64,000 nucleotides of DNA from Pseudomonas sp. KNUC1026 (GTDB lineage Bacteria; Pseudomonadota; Gammaproteobacteria; Pseudomonadales; Pseudomonadaceae), in NCBI RefSeq assembly GCF_021650705.1, contig NZ_CP087138.1, forward strand, positions 3,620,001 to 3,684,000. The letters run 5' to 3'. The notes below the pieces were generated by a model. The model did not search any database and was not told the DNA's origin. It saw only the letters and a list, made by a program, of their open reading frames with translations. Numbering within the stretch: position 1 is the first letter of the stretch; each line of letters begins with the position of its first letter. Below are positions 1-10,689 of this stretch, piece by piece. The position numbers and the translations under genes were made by a program.

Positions 1-44
1 GCTGGAGAACCAGGCCGGTGGCTGGCCTTGTTCGACTCCGTCAT
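1..44 (-). CDS. possible 5' end of a gene leaving the left edge
   Basis: Reading leftward from an ATG at 44 (MTESNKASHRPG...), the frame stays open to the window edge, with a GGAGG about 11 bases upstream of the ATG. Only 14 residues are present, so no family can be named. It could equally be chance. Confidence 0.2.
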   Translation of the reverse strand, partial: MTESNKASHRPGSP

Positions 45-95
45 AACGGGACGCATCCTCCGCGCGCGCCCAACCGGGTACCGCAGCAGCGAGCC

Positions 96-123
96 CGCCT
101 GCTGCTGCCGCGCCAAGCAGGCG
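96..123. repeat. inverted repeat in the left-edge spacer
   Basis: CGCCTGCT (96-103) and AGCAGGCG (116-123) are perfect 8-bp arms around a 12-base loop. It lies downstream of pssA but lacks a T tract on either strand, so it is only a possible hairpin. The rest of 1-262 shows nothing I can name. Confidence 0.35.
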
Positions 124-262
124 CCGGCGAGACAAGTAAGCGGATTCGTCAGTGACTTCAGACTCCCGGCAATCGGAAGGCTTGAAAGATTTGATGATCA
201 TCAGGGGGCTCCACAAAACAGGTGAACAGCCATTTAACTGGTGTGACGCCCCCGCGCCGGGT

Positions 263-1117
263 TTATTTCACTTGCCGACGCTGCATTCGGATCAAATGCT
301 GGATAGGCCCGGAAGCTGCGTACACAACGAAAATAAGCAGCAGGATGCGAGGCGGATCACTGAACACGACGGCAAATACCAGCACAACGGCCAAGATCGC
401 CACGAAGGGTACACGCCCTTTGAGGTCCAGCTCCTTGAAGCTGTTGTACTTGATATTGCTGACCATCAGCATGCCCGCAGCCGCTACCAGCAAAGCCACC
501 AGGAACGACAACTTGGAGCCTGGGATGTCGAAGTCGCTCAGCGCCCAGACTGTGCCAGCAACAACCCCGGCGGCGGCCGGGCTGGCCAGGCCGATGAAGT
601 AACGTTTATCGGCCTTGCCCACCTGAGTGTTGAAGCGCGCCAGGCGCAGCGCCGCGCCGGCTACATAGATGAAGGCAACCATCCAGCCTACCTTGCCCAT
701 GTCGCCCAATGCCCAGCCAAAGGCCAGCAGCGCCGGAGCCATGCCGAACGCAATCATGTCCGACAGCGAATCGTACTCGGCACCGAAAGCGCTCTGGGTA
801 TTGGTCATGCGCGCGACTCGGCCATCGAGCCCATCGAGCACCATGGCCACGAAGATGGCGATAGCGGCGAAGGAGAAATACCGCGAGGCCTCCGCAGCGT
901 TGCCGGCACTCAAGGCGCTCTGTGCGCTGATCGAGTTGATGATCGAATAGAAGCCGGCGAACAGGTTGGCGGTGGTGAACAGGTTCGGCAGCAGGTAAAT
1001 CCCGCGGTGGCGCACCTTGCGCCCTTCGGCATCATGGCCTTCTTCAATGTGCTCATCGATAGGCAACAGGCTATCGGCGTCGGGTGCCTTGCCGGGCTCT
1101 TCGGGACGTTCGCTCAT
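263..1117 (-). CDS. pssA: CDP-diacylglycerol--serine O-phosphatidyltransferase
   Basis: PssA joins L-serine to CDP-diacylglycerol at the inner membrane to give phosphatidylserine, the precursor of phosphatidylethanolamine. The full CDP-alcohol phosphotransferase signature D-x2-DG-x2-AR-x8-G-x3-D-x3-D is present at about residues 95-120. A charged, acidic N-terminal tail of about 38 residues precedes a run of hydrophobic segments, as expected for the polytopic PssA type. I start it at the ATG at 1117 (MSERPEEPG), giving 284 residues. An in-frame ATG at 1165 would add 16 residues that look like leader sequence. The gene stands alone here, divergent from the permease that follows. Confidence 0.92.
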   Translation of the reverse strand: MSERPEEPGKAPDADSLLPIDEHIEEGHDAEGRKVRHRGIYLLPNLFTTANLFAGFYSIINSISAQSALSAGNAAEASRYFSFAAIAIFVAMVLDGLDGRVARMTNTQSAFGAEYDSLSDMIAFGMAPALLAFGWALGDMGKVGWMVAFIYVAGAALRLARFNTQVGKADKRYFIGLASPAAAGVVAGTVWALSDFDIPGSKLSFLVALLVAAAGMLMVSNIKYNSFKELDLKGRVPFVAILAVVLVFAVVFSDPPRILLLIFVVYAASGPIQHLIRMQRRQVK

Positions 1118-1402
1118 TCTCTGAATACCTTGCACAAGCATGTGAAAAATCTGACAGGTGCTCACGGCCAGCGTTCGGCCATAAGCATGCCTGCTTTATA
1201 CCAGATCAGGGCCTCCCCGAACGAGAGACGGTTGGCCGACCCGCCCTCAATCATCTGGCACAGCCCCGCCATCAGGCGACAAAAGCTTTGCAAGCGCGCC
1301 TTAACAGTCCAAAATCGCGGCTTTTTTTACTGGCCAAGGCGCAAGCTTCCCGTTCCACCCCGCCTAGGCCGCGTTACAGAGCCCTGCATACGGAGCCCCC
1401 GA

Positions 1403-2675
1403 ATGAACAAGCAGGCCACCGGCGCCACCGCGCGCCTGGATCAAACCGCCACCGCCCAAGGGTGGAACCGCGAAGACACCACCTGGATGCTGGGCCTGTT
1501 CGGTACCGCCATCGGCGCAGGCACCCTGTTCCTGCCGATCAATGCCGGCCTTGGAGGCTTCTGGCCGCTGCTGGTGCTGGCCGTGCTGGCTTTTCCGATG
1601 ACGTTCTACGCTCACCGCGGGCTTACCCGCTTCGTGCTGTCGGGCAAAGGCGACGAGGACATCACCGGCGTAGTCACCGAGCACTTCGGGGCGAAAGCTG
1701 GCACGCTGATCACACTGCTGTATTTTTTCGCAATCTTTCCGATCCTGCTGATCTACAGCGTCGCCCTGACCAACACGGTCAGCAGCTTCCTCGAGCACCA
1801 ATTGCATGTAACCGCTCCGCCACGCGCTGCCCTTGCCGCGTTGCTGATCGTCGGCCTGATGATCGTCGTGCGCTGCGGTGAACAAGCCACGGTCAAAGTG
1901 ATGAGCTGGCTGGTGTATCCATTCATTACTGCGCTGGTACTGCTGGGCCTGTTCCTGATTCCGCACTGGACCGGCGGCATTCTCTCCACCGCCACGCAGC
2001 CGCCCGCCCCGGCCAGCTTGCTGGGCACCCTGTGGCTGGCGATCCCGGTCATGGTGTTCTCGTTCAACCACTCACCGATCATTTCGGCCTTTGCGGTAGA
2101 CGCCAAGCGTCGCCACGGCGAGCAGGCCGAACAACGCAGCGGCCAGGTGCTGGCGCGTGCCCATGGCCTGATGGTGATCACTGTGCTGTTTTTCGTGTTC
2201 AGCTGCGTGCTCACACTGTCCCCGGCGCAACTGGCGGAGGCCAAGGCGCAGAACCTGTCGATTCTGCTCTTATCTTGCCAACCACTTCAGCAACCCGATG
2301 ATCGCTTTTGCGGCACCATTGATCGCCTTCGTGGCCATCTCGAAGTCCTTCCTGGGCCACTACATCGGCGCCAGTGAAGGCCTTAAAGGATTGATCGTGA
2401 AAAGCGGCCACCGGCCAGGAGAAAAAGCCCTGGACCGTCTCGTTGCAGTGGCCATGGCGGTGGTGTGCTGGATCATTGCCACGCTCAACCCCAGCATCTT
2501 GGCAATGATCGAGACGCTCGGCGGCCCGGTGATTGCAGCCATTCTTTTCCTGATGCCGATGTATGCGGTGCGCAAAGTCCCGGCCATGCGCCGTTACGCC
2601 GGCCAGTGGTCGAATGTGTTCGTGGTTATCGTAGGCTTGATCGCGATTTCAGCGCTGGTGTATTCGCTGATTTGA
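1403..2675 (+). CDS. HAAAP-family serine/threonine-type amino-acid permease (one frame break)
   Basis: A polytopic inner-membrane permease of the hydroxy/aromatic amino acid family (SdaC/TdcC-like), probably proton- or sodium-coupled uptake of serine or threonine. The N-terminal part reads MNKQATGATARLDQ..., then the family-like TM1 region MLGLFGTAIGAGTLFLPI, with about eleven hydrophobic segments in all. The frame is broken near 2264-2268. Removing one C there restores NLSILSYLANHFSNP and joins the two halves into about 424 codons, the usual length for the family. Without the correction the first half runs on out of frame to 2377. The transported substrate is inferred from family only. It converges on pcaC, with a hairpin between them. 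Confidence 0.8.
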
Positions 2676-2682
2676 AACTGAA

Positions 2683-2705
2683 GTGGGCCGCCTTGCGCGG
2701 CCCAC
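2683..2705. terminator. hairpin between convergent permease and pcaC
   Basis: GTGGGCCGC (2683-2691) and GCGGCCCAC (2697-2705) form a perfect 9-bp stem with a 5-base loop in the 41-bp gap between the converging permease and pcaC genes. There is no strong T tract on either side, so it is a hairpin-type terminator of uncertain efficiency. Confidence 0.6.
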
Positions 2706-2716
2706 CGGGGCATCGC

Positions 2717-3106
2717 CTAAAGCGACTCGGTGCCCAGCTCATCCCACACGGCTTCGGCCAGGTGAAACGTGGCGTTGGCCGCCGGGATCCCGCAGTAGAT
2801 CGCGCTCTGCAGCAACACTTCCTTGATCTCTTCTCGGGTCACGCCGTTATTCCGCGCCGCGCGAAGGTGCAGCTTCAACTCCCCTTCCCTGTTCATCCCG
2901 ATCAGCATGGCGATGGTGACCAGGCTGCGCGTGTGGCGCGGCAAGCCGGGGCGGGTCCAGATATCGCCCCAGGCATGGCGAGTGATCATTTCCTGAAACT
3001 CGCCATTGAATTCGGTGATGTTGCTCAGGCTGCGATCCACATGCGCATCGCCCAGCACAGCTCTGCGAACCTGCATGCCCGCTTCGTAGCGTTGTTTTTC
3101 GTCCAT
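2717..3106 (-). CDS. pcaC: 4-carboxymuconolactone decarboxylase
   Basis: PcaC decarboxylates gamma-carboxymuconolactone to beta-ketoadipate enol-lactone in the protocatechuate branch of the beta-ketoadipate pathway. It is a 129-residue single-domain cytosolic protein of the carboxymuconolactone decarboxylase fold, the usual length. The family region around residues 60-105 (RSLVTIAMLIGMNREGELKLH, then AARNNGVTREEIKEVLLQ) is intact. It is the last gene of the pca block: its ATG lies two bases beyond the pcaD stop, which implies translational coupling. Confidence 0.95.
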   Translation of the reverse strand: MDEKQRYEAGMQVRRAVLGDAHVDRSLSNITEFNGEFQEMITRHAWGDIWTRPGLPRHTRSLVTIAMLIGMNREGELKLHLRAARNNGVTREEIKEVLLQSAIYCGIPAANATFHLAEAVWDELGTESL

Positions 3107-3108
3107 GC

Positions 3109-3901
3109 TCAGGCCTCCTGCAAAAAATCGATGACCGCACGGGTGAACGGCTCGCCCACCTCGACGTTGGACAGGTGCGCGGCATGAAACTGCATATGCC
3201 GTGCACCCCTGACACGCGCGCTTATGAATTCGCCATCCACGGGTGTGGTTACAGGGTCCTGGATGCCGGAAATCACCAGCAATGGCGCGTTGATCTGGCC
3301 CAGTTGCTCGCGAAAGTCCGCATCACGCACCGCCGCGCAGTTGGCGGCGTAGCCTTCGGGCGACGTGGCGGCAAGCATGTCGGTGATGCGCTTGGCGGCT
3401 TGCGGGTTGGCCTGAGCGGAACGCCGGCGTGAACCAGCGCGCAATGGACGCATCACCCAGGCCCGCCATGGCGGCCTCACGTTCGCGCAGCACGGTTTCG
3501 ATGCGCGGGTTCCAGACCTGCTCGCTGCCGATCTTGGCGCCGGTGTTGCACAGAATCAGCCTGGCGATGCGCTCAGGGGCATTGATGCCCAGCCACTGGC
3601 CAATCTGGCCGCCCATCGACAGGCCACAAAAGTGGACCTTGTCCAGGCCCAGAGCGTCGAGCAGCGCCAACACATCGCGGCCTAACTGCTCCAGGCTGTA
3701 AGGCCCCGGCGTCACCAACGAGTTGCCGTGCCCTCGGGTGTCGTAACGCAATACCTGAAAATGTTCGGTAAGGCCGGGGATCTGCTCGTCCCACATGTGC
3801 AGGTTGGTGCCCAACGAGTTGGACAGCACCAGCACCGGCAAGCCTTGGCGGCCATCGAGCCGGTAATTGAGTTCGCCATCGGCGAGTTTGACGCTAGCCA
3901 C
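3109..3901 (-). CDS. pcaD: 3-oxoadipate enol-lactonase (one frame break)
   Basis: PcaD hydrolyses beta-ketoadipate enol-lactone to beta-ketoadipate. It is an alpha/beta-hydrolase with the nucleophile elbow GLSMGGQ at about residues 93-99 (Ser95), an acid in SGIQDPVTTP and the catalytic His in FHAAHLSNVE near the C-terminus. The frame is broken near 3418-3419. Deleting one G of the plus-strand GG pair gives TPAFAQANPQAAKRITDML, matching the family, and a protein of about 263 residues. As written, the N-terminal part runs on to 3323 in the wrong frame. It lies between pcaB (13-bp gap) and pcaC. Confidence 0.88.
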
Positions 3902-3913
3902 GAAAGCCTCCTA

Positions 3914-5279
3914 TCAAGCGTTGAACAGAGAGTGTTCCGCCACTGCCCGTGCCACCCATGCCTGGGCCTGGCCCAGGTAATGTGCAGGGTCGAGCAAGCG
4001 GTCCAATTCATCGGCACTCAGTTGGGCAGTCACCTGCGGCTCGTCGCCGAGTACCTCGCGCAGATGGCGCTGCTCGGCCACGGCGCGCTTGCAGCATTGC
4101 TCCACCAGGTGGTGCGCCGCATCGCGGCCGATGCGCTGGGCCAGTGCGATGCTGACCGCCTCGGCCAGTACCAGGCCCTGAGTGAGCTGAAGGTTGCGAG
4201 CCATCCGCACAGCATCCACCTCAAGGCCATCGACGATCACTTGCGCCTGCGCCATGCTGCCGGCAACCAGGCAGTTCAGTTCTGGCAGCGTTTCCCATTC
4301 GGCGTGCCATAGCCCGAGGCTGCGCTCGTGCTCTTGAGGCAACGCGCTGAACAGAGTGGCCACCAGGCCGGGCGCGCGGGTGGCCGCGCCGATCAGTGCA
4401 GCTGCACCCACCGGATTTCGCTTGTGCGGCATGGTCGATGAGCCGCCCTTGCCCGGCGCCGACGGCTCGAATACCTCGCCCGCCTCGGTCTGCATGAGCA
4501 GGCTGATGTCGCGGCCGAACTTGCCCAGAGTGCCTGCGACCAGGCCCAGCCAGGCGCCGAACTCGGCAATGCGATCACGCTGCGTGTGCCAAGGCTGTTC
4601 TGGTAGCGCCAACGCAAGCTCCTCCGCCAGCGCCTCGGCGACCGGCAGCGCTTGCGCGCGCCAATGCAGCGAGTGTGCCGGAGGCGCCACCGAACTGCAG
4701 CACCAGCAGGCGCGGCCTGAGCTCGCGCAGCCGTTGACGGTGGCGGTTCAACGCGCCCAGCGTACCGGCCAGTTTCATCCCCAGCGTGACTGGGGTGGCA
4801 TGCTGCAACCAGGTGCGGCCAGCCATGGGCGTGCCCGCGTGTTCAGCCGCACGCTGGGCAAGGCTTGTGCAAAGTTGCGCCAACCCTTTATCCAGCAGCT
4901 CGATCGCCTGCCGTAGCTGCAGGATCAACCCACTGTCCATGGCGTCCTGGCTGGTGGCGCCCAGATGCACATAGCGCTCTGCCTCGGCATTGCCAGAAGC
5001 GATTCGCTTGCCCAGCGCCTTGACCAGCGGAATCGCCGAATTGCCCGCACTGGCAACTGCCACCGCCAACGCATCGAGGTCATACAGCTCGGCCTTGCAG
5101 GCCGCCTCGATGGGCTCGACGCAGGCCTGTGGAGCCAGTCCGACACGCGCCTCGGCGCGGGCCAGGCCCGCTTCGAAGTCGAGCATGCCCTGCACCCGGC
5201 CGTGATCACAGAACACGTCGCGCATGGCGCGGGTAGTGAAATAGGCGTCGAACAGGCCGTTACGCGGGCGATCAGTCAT
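3914..5279 (-). CDS. pcaB: 3-carboxy-cis,cis-muconate cycloisomerase (one frame break)
   Basis: PcaB cyclises 3-carboxy-cis,cis-muconate, the product of protocatechuate ring cleavage, to gamma-carboxymuconolactone. It belongs to the fumarase/argininosuccinate lyase superfamily: the signature loop GSSTMPHKRNP is intact in the second half, and the first half carries HLGATSQDAMDSGL. The frame is broken at about 4651-4662, inside a GCGCGC-rich stretch following FGGASGTLAAL. One surplus base accounts for the total length (1366 bases) and yields about 454 residues, as usual. The protocatechuate dioxygenase genes pcaGH that would supply its substrate are not in this window. Confidence 0.88.
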
Positions 5280-5297
5280 GGCAGAACCTTGTGGCGG

Positions 5298-6587
5298 TCA
5301 ATGGTCTTCGTGAAGGTACGAGGGTTTTTTCGGGAGGCGCAGGCTGAACAGGAAGGCGATCACCATCATCACCGTCACGTACCAGTAGAAAGCGTTTTCA
5401 TTGCCCGCAGACTTCAAGCTCAGGGCGACGAACTCGGCCGAGCCGCCGAAGATTGCGTTGGCAACCGCATAAGACAGCCCCACCCCCAGCGCCCGTACTT
5501 CCGGCGGGAACATCTCTGCCTTCACCAGGCCGCTGATGGAGGTGTAGAAACTCACGATCGCGAGGGCCACTACAATCAGCACGAACGCCAGGAACGGGCT
5601 GGTCACCGTTTTGAGAGTCAGCAGGATCGGCAGCGTGAACACGGCGCCCAAGGCACCGAACCACATCATCGAAGCGCGGCGGCCGATACGGTCGGCCAGC
5701 ATGCCGAACAGCGGCTGCATGCACATGTACAGGAACAAGGCACCGGTCATGATGAAGCTGGCCGTTTCCGGGGTCATCTTGGCGGTGTTCACCAGGTACT
5801 TCTGCATATAAGTGGTGAAGGTGTAGAAAATCAGCGACCCGCCGGCGGTGTAGCCGAGCACGGTGATGAAGGCGGCACTGTGGTGCTTGAACAAGCCCGC
5901 GAGGCTGCCAGCGTTTTTATCGTTACGGGTTTGCGCGGTGCTGGTCTCTTCCAGCGAACGGCGCAGGAACAATGAAATCACCGCAGCCACGGCCCCGATC
6001 ACGAACGGAATGCGCCAACCGAACTCGGTCAGCTCCTGCTTGTTGAACACCTGCTGAAGGATAACCACCACCAGCACTGCCAGCAGTTGGCCGCCAATCA
6101 GCGTCACGTATTGGAACGAGGCAAGAAACCCACGCTGGCCGCGCAGCGCCACTTCACTCATATAAGTCGCCGTGGTGCCATATTCCCCGCCCACCGACAG
6201 CCCTTGAAGCAGGCGCGCCAACAGCAACAGCACAGGTGCTGCCGTGCCGATGCTGGCGTAGGTAGGCAAGCAGGCGATGATCAATGAGCCGCCGCACATC
6301 ATCAGCACTGAAATCATCATCGACTTGCGCCGCCCGAGACGGTCGGCTACCCGGCCGAACAGCCAACCGCCGATGGGCCGCATCAGGAAGCCTGCGGCGA
6401 ACACACCTGCGGTGTTGACCAACTGCACGGTAGGGTTGTCGGACGGGAAGAACGAAGGGGCGAAGTAGAGTGCGAAAAAGGCATAGACGTAAAAATCGAA
6501 CCACTCCACCAGGTTGCCCGATGAAGCGCCCACGATGGCAAAGATCCGTTTACGCCGCTCTTCACTCGTGTAATGAGGCGTTGTCAT
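5298..6587 (-). CDS. pcaT: MHS-family beta-ketoadipate/dicarboxylate transporter
   Basis: PcaT is a major facilitator superfamily, metabolite:H+ symporter-family permease (KgtP-like) for uptake of beta-ketoadipate and similar dicarboxylates. It has 429 residues and twelve predicted membrane spans. The MFS loop motifs are clear: [13 protein letters not shown] after TM2 and [13 protein letters not shown] in the second half. [13 protein letters not shown] is typical of the MHS family. It lies 18 bases upstream of pcaB on the same strand, so it is co-transcribed with pcaBDC. The 205-bp gap to pcaF may hold a second promoter but I see no convincing one. Confidence 0.9.
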   Translation of the reverse strand: MTTPHYTSEERRKRIFAIVGASSGNLVEWFDFYVYAFFALYFAPSFFPSDNPTVQLVNTAGVFAAGFLMRPIGGWLFGRVADRLGRRKSMMISVLMMCGGSLIIACLPTYASIGTAAPVLLLLARLLQGLSVGGEYGTTATYMSEVALRGQRGFLASFQYVTLIGGQLLAVLVVVILQQVFNKQELTEFGWRIPFVIGAVAAVISLFLRRSLEETSTAQTRNDKNAGSLAGLFKHHSAAFITVLGYTAGGSLIFYTFTTYMQKYLVNTAKMTPETASFIMTGALFLYMCMQPLFGMLADRIGRRASMMWFGALGAVFTLPILLTLKTVTSPFLAFVLIVVALAIVSFYTSISGLVKAEMFPPEVRALGVGLSYAVANAIFGGSAEFVALSLKSAGNENAFYWYVTVMMVIAFLFSLRLPKKPSYLHEDH

Positions 6588-6792
6588 GTTTTATTTCTCA
6601 TTAAGGGTGATATTGGGAAACATAACGTAACACTGTGACAACGCTCTCGGGCATTCAAATTGCCATCCATGGCCACCAGCAAACATGCCGGGACAGCAGC
6701 GTCTCGAGGTATCTGCTGGATATAAGCCGATCGTGGCATCGGCCCGCACCTGCAACTATCGATACCGGGCGGCGCTGGTTTCCCGAACTCGG

Positions 6793-7995
6793 TCAGACCC
6801 GCTCGACCGCCAGCGCCAGGCCCTGGCCCACGCCAACGCACATGGTCGCCAGGCCCAGGCGGCCACCGGTCTTTTCAAGATGATGAACGGCCGTCAGCAC
6901 AAGCCGCGCGCCGCTCATGCCCAGTGGATGGCCGAGGGCAATCGCGCCACCATTGGGGTTAACGCGGGCGTCGTCATCGCTCAGGTCGAGGTCGCGCAAT
7001 ACCGCAAGGCCTTGTGCAGCGAACGCTTCGTTGAGCTCGATGACATCGAAATCGCTTACCGCGATGCCCAGCCGCTCGGTGAGCTTGCGCACCGCAGGCA
7101 CTGGCCCGATCCCCATCACCCGAGGGGCAACACCGGCACTGGCCATGCCCAGCACCTTGGCGCGGGGTTTGAGGCCATGTTTTTTCACCGCCTCGGCGCT
7201 CGCCAGGATCAACGCCGCCGCGCCGTCGTTGACACCTGAGGCATTGCCGGCAGTGACGGTTTTGTCGGCGCCATTGACTGGCTTGAGCTTGGCGAGGGTC
7301 TCAAGTGAGGTGTCGGCGCGAGGATGCTCGTCCTGCTCCACCAGCGTTTCGCCCTTTTTATTGGCGATGCGCACGGGCACGATCTCTTCGGCGAAGAACC
7401 CTGATGCTTGTGCAGCGGCTGTACGCTGCTGGCTGCGAACCGCAAAGGCGTCCTGATCTTCCCGAGATACCTTCCAGTCATCGGCCACGTTGTCGGCCGT
7501 CTGCGGCATGGCATCCACACCGTACTGGGCTTTCATCAAAGGGTTGATGAAGCGCCAGCCAATGGTGGTGTCTTCGATTTTCATGTCTCGAGAGAACGCG
7601 GTAGCAGACTTGCCCATTACGAATGGCGCGCGAGACATCGATTCCACGCCACCTGCGATGGCCAGCTCCATCTCGCCGCTGGCAATGGCACGAAATGCAG
7701 TGCCTACCGCATCCATGCCTGACGCGCACAGGCGATTGAGTGTGACGCCAGGCACGCTCTGCGGCAGGCCTGCCAGCAACAGTGCCATGCGGGCAACGTT
7801 ACGGTTGTCTTCCCCTGCCTGGTTGGCGCACCCCAGGAAGACCTCGTCGACCTGAGCCCAATCGACCTGCGGATTGCGCTCGATCAGCGCCTTGATCGGC
7901 ACCGCAGCCAGGTCATCGGCGCGCACCGCCGACAAGGCGCCGCCGAAGCGGCCGATGGGGGTGCGAATGGCGTCGCAGATGTAGACTTCGCGCAT
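6793..7995 (-). CDS. pcaF: 3-oxoadipyl-CoA thiolase
   Basis: PcaF cleaves beta-ketoadipyl-CoA with CoA to acetyl-CoA and succinyl-CoA, the final step of the pathway. It is a type II thiolase of 400 residues. The acyl-accepting Cys is Cys90 in [12 protein letters not shown], the catalytic His is in [11 protein letters not shown], and the second Cys is in [10 protein letters not shown]. Two adjacent ATGs at 7998 and 7995 are possible starts. The second ([15 protein letters not shown]) has the better GGAG spacing (7 bases), matches the usual PcaF start, and overlaps the pcaJ stop by one base (TGATG), so I chose it. Confidence 0.94.
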   Translation of the reverse strand: MREVYICDAIRTPIGRFGGALSAVRADDLAAVPIKALIERNPQVDWAQVDEVFLGCANQAGEDNRNVARMALLLAGLPQSVPGVTLNRLCASGMDAVGTAFRAIASGEMELAIAGGVESMSRAPFVMGKSATAFSRDMKIEDTTIGWRFINPLMKAQYGVDAMPQTADNVADDWKVSREDQDAFAVRSQQRTAAAQASGFFAEEIVPVRIANKKGETLVEQDEHPRADTSLETLAKLKPVNGADKTVTAGNASGVNDGAAALILASAEAVKKHGLKPRAKVLGMASAGVAPRVMGIGPVPAVRKLTERLGIAVSDFDVIELNEAFAAQGLAVLRDLDLSDDDARVNPNGGAIALGHPLGMSGARLVLTAVHHLEKTGGRLGLATMCVGVGQGLALAVERV

Positions 7996-8780
7996 CATGC
8001 CTCTCCCGGTGCCTGGCCGTGGGCCTTGGCGGTACGTTCTTCGAGGTCGCGCAGCGCGGCCAGCTCGGTCTCGCTCGGCGCTTGCGTGGCACTGACCTGC
8101 TCAGCGAAACGAATCGCCCACCCGGTGGCCTCGACGATCTGCTCGCGGGTTACGCCTGGATGAATCGAGGTTACGACGAACTCGTTGCTGCCGGCCTCCG
8201 GCTCCATGATGCACAGGTCGGTAATGATCGCGACCGGGCCCGCGCCAGGCAGGCCGAGGCGCTTGCGTGAGTCACCGCCCTCTCCGTGCCCGACCGACGT
8301 GATGAAATCAAGCTTGTCGACGAAACTGCGGTGCGACTGTTTCAGGATGATCAGGCAGCGCTTGGCGGAGCCTGCAATTTCCGGCGCACCGCCGGCGCCC
8401 GGCAGGCGTACTTTCGGCTGGAAATAGTCACCAACGACGGTGGTATTGATGTTACCGAAGCGGTCGACCTGCGCCGCACCGAGGAAGCCCACATCGATGC
8501 GGCCGCCCTGCAGCCAGTAACGGAAGATTTCACCGGTGGGCACCACGGTATCAGCGGTCTCGGCCAGTTCGCCGTCGCCGATCGACAGCGGCAGCACCGT
8601 GGGCTTGGCGCCGATCGGGCCGGATTCGTAGATCAGCGTTACGTCTGGAGAATGGGTCAACCGCGCCAGGTTCGCCGCTTTGGAGGGCAGGCCGATGCCG
8701 ACAAAGCAGACAGCCTTGTTGTCCAGCCAGCGCGAGGCGGCCACGGTCATCATTTCCGAGGTGTTGTAGTTCGTGCTCAT
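7995..8780 (-). CDS. pcaJ: 3-oxoadipate CoA-transferase subunit B
   Basis: PcaJ is the small subunit of succinyl-CoA:3-ketoadipate CoA-transferase and works with PcaI to activate beta-ketoadipate using succinyl-CoA. The catalytic glutamate of the beta subunit is in LIYESGPIGAKP (Glu52). It has about 261 residues, normal for the family. ATG codons at 8786 and 8780 both follow the pcaI end. GGAGG stands only 2-3 bases before the first and 8 before the second, so 8780 is favoured. The gene abuts pcaI and pcaF, making a translationally coupled I-J-F unit. Confidence 0.93.
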   Translation of the reverse strand: MSTNYNTSEMMTVAASRWLDNKAVCFVGIGLPSKAANLARLTHSPDVTLIYESGPIGAKPTVLPLSIGDGELAETADTVVPTGEIFRYWLQGGRIDVGFLGAAQVDRFGNINTTVVGDYFQPKVRLPGAGGAPEIAGSAKRCLIILKQSHRSFVDKLDFITSVGHGEGGDSRKRLGLPGAGPVAIITDLCIMEPEAGSNEFVVTSIHPGVTREQIVEATGWAIRFAEQVSATQAPSETELAALRDLEERTAKAHGQAPGEA

Positions 8781-8782
8781 GC

Positions 8783-9630
8783 TCATGCCTCCGCCGCCAG
8801 CGATGCCTTGAATGCGTTGAAGTCCGCAGTGCCGCGTATGTGCTTGTCGATCCAGGCCGTGAACGCTTCGCGCGAGCGGCCGATCGGGTCCCAATCCTGG
8901 TAGAAGCGATTATCGCGCTCGTAATAGCCGTGGGCGTATGACGGGTGGGCACCCCCAGGCACATGGCATACGGCGGCCAGCGCCCAGGTGGGCAGTACGC
9001 AAGCATTCATTGGGGCATCGAGATCGTCGACGATCTCTTCAACGGTAACGATGCAGCGCCTGGCAGCGAGCGCAGCCTCTTTCTGGACCCCGAGGATGCC
9101 CCAGAGCAGCACGTTGCCCTTGCGGTCTGCCTTCTGCGCGTGGATGACTGTCACGTCCGGGCGAACAGAGGGCACCGCTGCCAGCACTTCGCCTGTGAAG
9201 GGGCACGTCACGCTCTTGATCAGTGGGTTGACCTTCGGCAGGTCGGAGCCGGCATAAGCGCGAAGCACCGCGAAGGGCAGGCCCGAAGCGCCAGCCACGT
9301 AGGAGTTGGCCAGGTCGGCGTGGCTGTGCTCTTCGATTTCCATCGCGTGAGGCCATTGCTTCTCGACCGCATCACGCAAGCGGTGCAGCGAGCCAACGCC
9401 AGGGTTGCCGCCCAGGAAAACACCAGGCGGCGCGCGCAACCTGCGCCGATCAACTGGTCGTAGATAAGATCCGGCGTCATACGCACCAGGGTCAGGTCTT
9501 TCTTGCCTTGGCGGATGATTTCGTGGCCGGCGGCCGTCGGAATCAGGTGAGTGAAGCCTTCCAGGGAAACCGTGTCGCCGTCGTGGACGAATTGCTTCAC
9601 GGCATCGTGCAGCGAAATGATGTCAGCCAT
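8783..9630 (-). CDS. pcaI: 3-oxoadipate CoA-transferase subunit A (one frame break)
   Basis: PcaI is the alpha subunit of 3-oxoadipate CoA-transferase. The start MADIISLHDAVKQFVHDGDT at 9630 has GGAG upstream. The frame breaks near 9411-9413, where the coding strand has GGG and the family sequence LVFSWGGNPGVGSLHR needs GGGG. Restoring one G gives about 282 residues. The C-terminal half, from NPGVGSL to KASLAAEA, is continuous. It is the first structural gene of the block and is preceded by a palindromic PcaR-type operator. Confidence 0.88.
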
Positions 9631-9742
9631 CTTGTGGACTCCAGGGGCATGAGTCGTTCTTGTAAGCATTGATCGAGGCGCGGCAAATGGGCGCCATGCG
9701 GATCGATTGCCAAAGATTACGACCGTCCCTTGAAGCAAAACA

Positions 9743-9780
9743 ATTCGATAATCGACTAAGCGTTCGATAATCGAACGCTT
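9743..9780. promoter_or_regulatory. PcaR-type operator upstream of pcaI
   Basis: A perfect palindrome lies at 9758-9780: arms AAGCGTTCGAT and ATCGAACGCTT around one A. A second copy of the TTCGATAATCGA core is at 9744-9755. The core matches the P. putida PcaR site as I remember it (GTTCGATAATCGCAC). It lies between the pcaR stop and the pcaI start, where a regulator of the pcaIJF genes should bind. Confidence 0.8.
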
Positions 9781-9792
9781 ACCGCTGCGATG

Positions 9793-10635
9793 TCAGCTGA
9801 AGAGCTGCGCGCTCAGGTTGCGGCTTGCGGTGAGCATACTGGGCAAGAACTTCTGTTCGAGGTCGGCGCGGCTCACCCGGCCAGCATGCGTGCTGATGTT
9901 CAAGGCTGCCAACACTTGCCCCGAAGCGTCATAAACCGGCACTGCGATCGAGCGCAGGCCTTGCTCCAACTCTTGATCGACGATGCACCAACCCTGTTGC
10001 CGGACACCCTGCAGGCACTCCAGCAGCGCGGCTTTGGAAGTGATGGTCTTGCTGGTCTTGGGCTGCAGGTCGACGTTTTCCAGGTACTCGCTCAAGCTGG
10101 CATCGTCCAGGGCCGACAGCAGGATACGGCCCATGGAGGTGCAATAGGCCGGCAGGCGCCCACCTACGTTCAGGTCTACCGAGATCAGCCGCTGAGTGAC
10201 GGCCGAACGAGCAATATAGAGGATGTCCTCGCCCTCCAGGGTCGCCATGTTGCAGGCCTCGTGCAGCTGCTCGCTCATGTGGTCCAGATACGGCTGCGCC
10301 GATACGGCCAGCGGCGTGGAAGAAAGGTACGCATGGCCCAGCGTCAGCACCTTGGGCAACAGCGAATAGGTACGCCCATCGGTGGTGGCATATCCCAGCT
10401 TGATCAGGGTATGCAGGCAACGCCTCACCGCCGCGCGAGGGATTTCGGTGCGGTGGCTGATCTGCGCAATGGTCAGGTGGCGCTTGCGCTCCTGGAATGC
10501 CTGGACCACGGCGAGGCCGCGTGCAAGGGAGGTCATGAAGTCGGGATCACCGGCGAACGCCTGGATGCGCTTGGCCGGCGAAGCCACGATGGGAGGAGCC
10601 AGCGAGGCGAAGGAATTACGCAGTTGATCGTTCAT
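9793..10635 (-). CDS. pcaR: IclR-family regulator of the pca genes
   Basis: PcaR is the beta-ketoadipate-responsive activator of the pca regulon, which also represses its own gene. It has 280 residues: an N-terminal winged helix at about 30-90 (SLARGLAVVQAFQERKRHLT, then IAQISHRTEIPRAAVRRCL) and a C-terminal IclR effector domain (GGRLPAYCTSMGRILLSAL, then IVDQELEQGLRSIAVP). It is transcribed in the same direction as pcaI and lies directly upstream of it, with operator-like repeats on both sides of the gene. Close similarity to P. putida PcaR, recalled from memory, makes this assignment firm. Confidence 0.94.
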   Translation of the reverse strand: MNDQLRNSFASLAPPIVASPAKRIQAFAGDPDFMTSLARGLAVVQAFQERKRHLTIAQISHRTEIPRAAVRRCLHTLIKLGYATTDGRTYSLLPKVLTLGHAYLSSTPLAVSAQPYLDHMSEQLHEACNMATLEGEDILYIARSAVTQRLISVDLNVGGRLPAYCTSMGRILLSALDDASLSEYLENVDLQPKTSKTITSKAALLECLQGVRQQGWCIVDQELEQGLRSIAVPVYDASGQVLAALNISTHAGRVSRADLEQKFLPSMLTASRNLSAQLFS

Positions 10636-10689
10636 GCAAGGGGCCTCCGGGCAACTCGATGCGGCCCTTGTTTCAAAGGGGGCGATCGG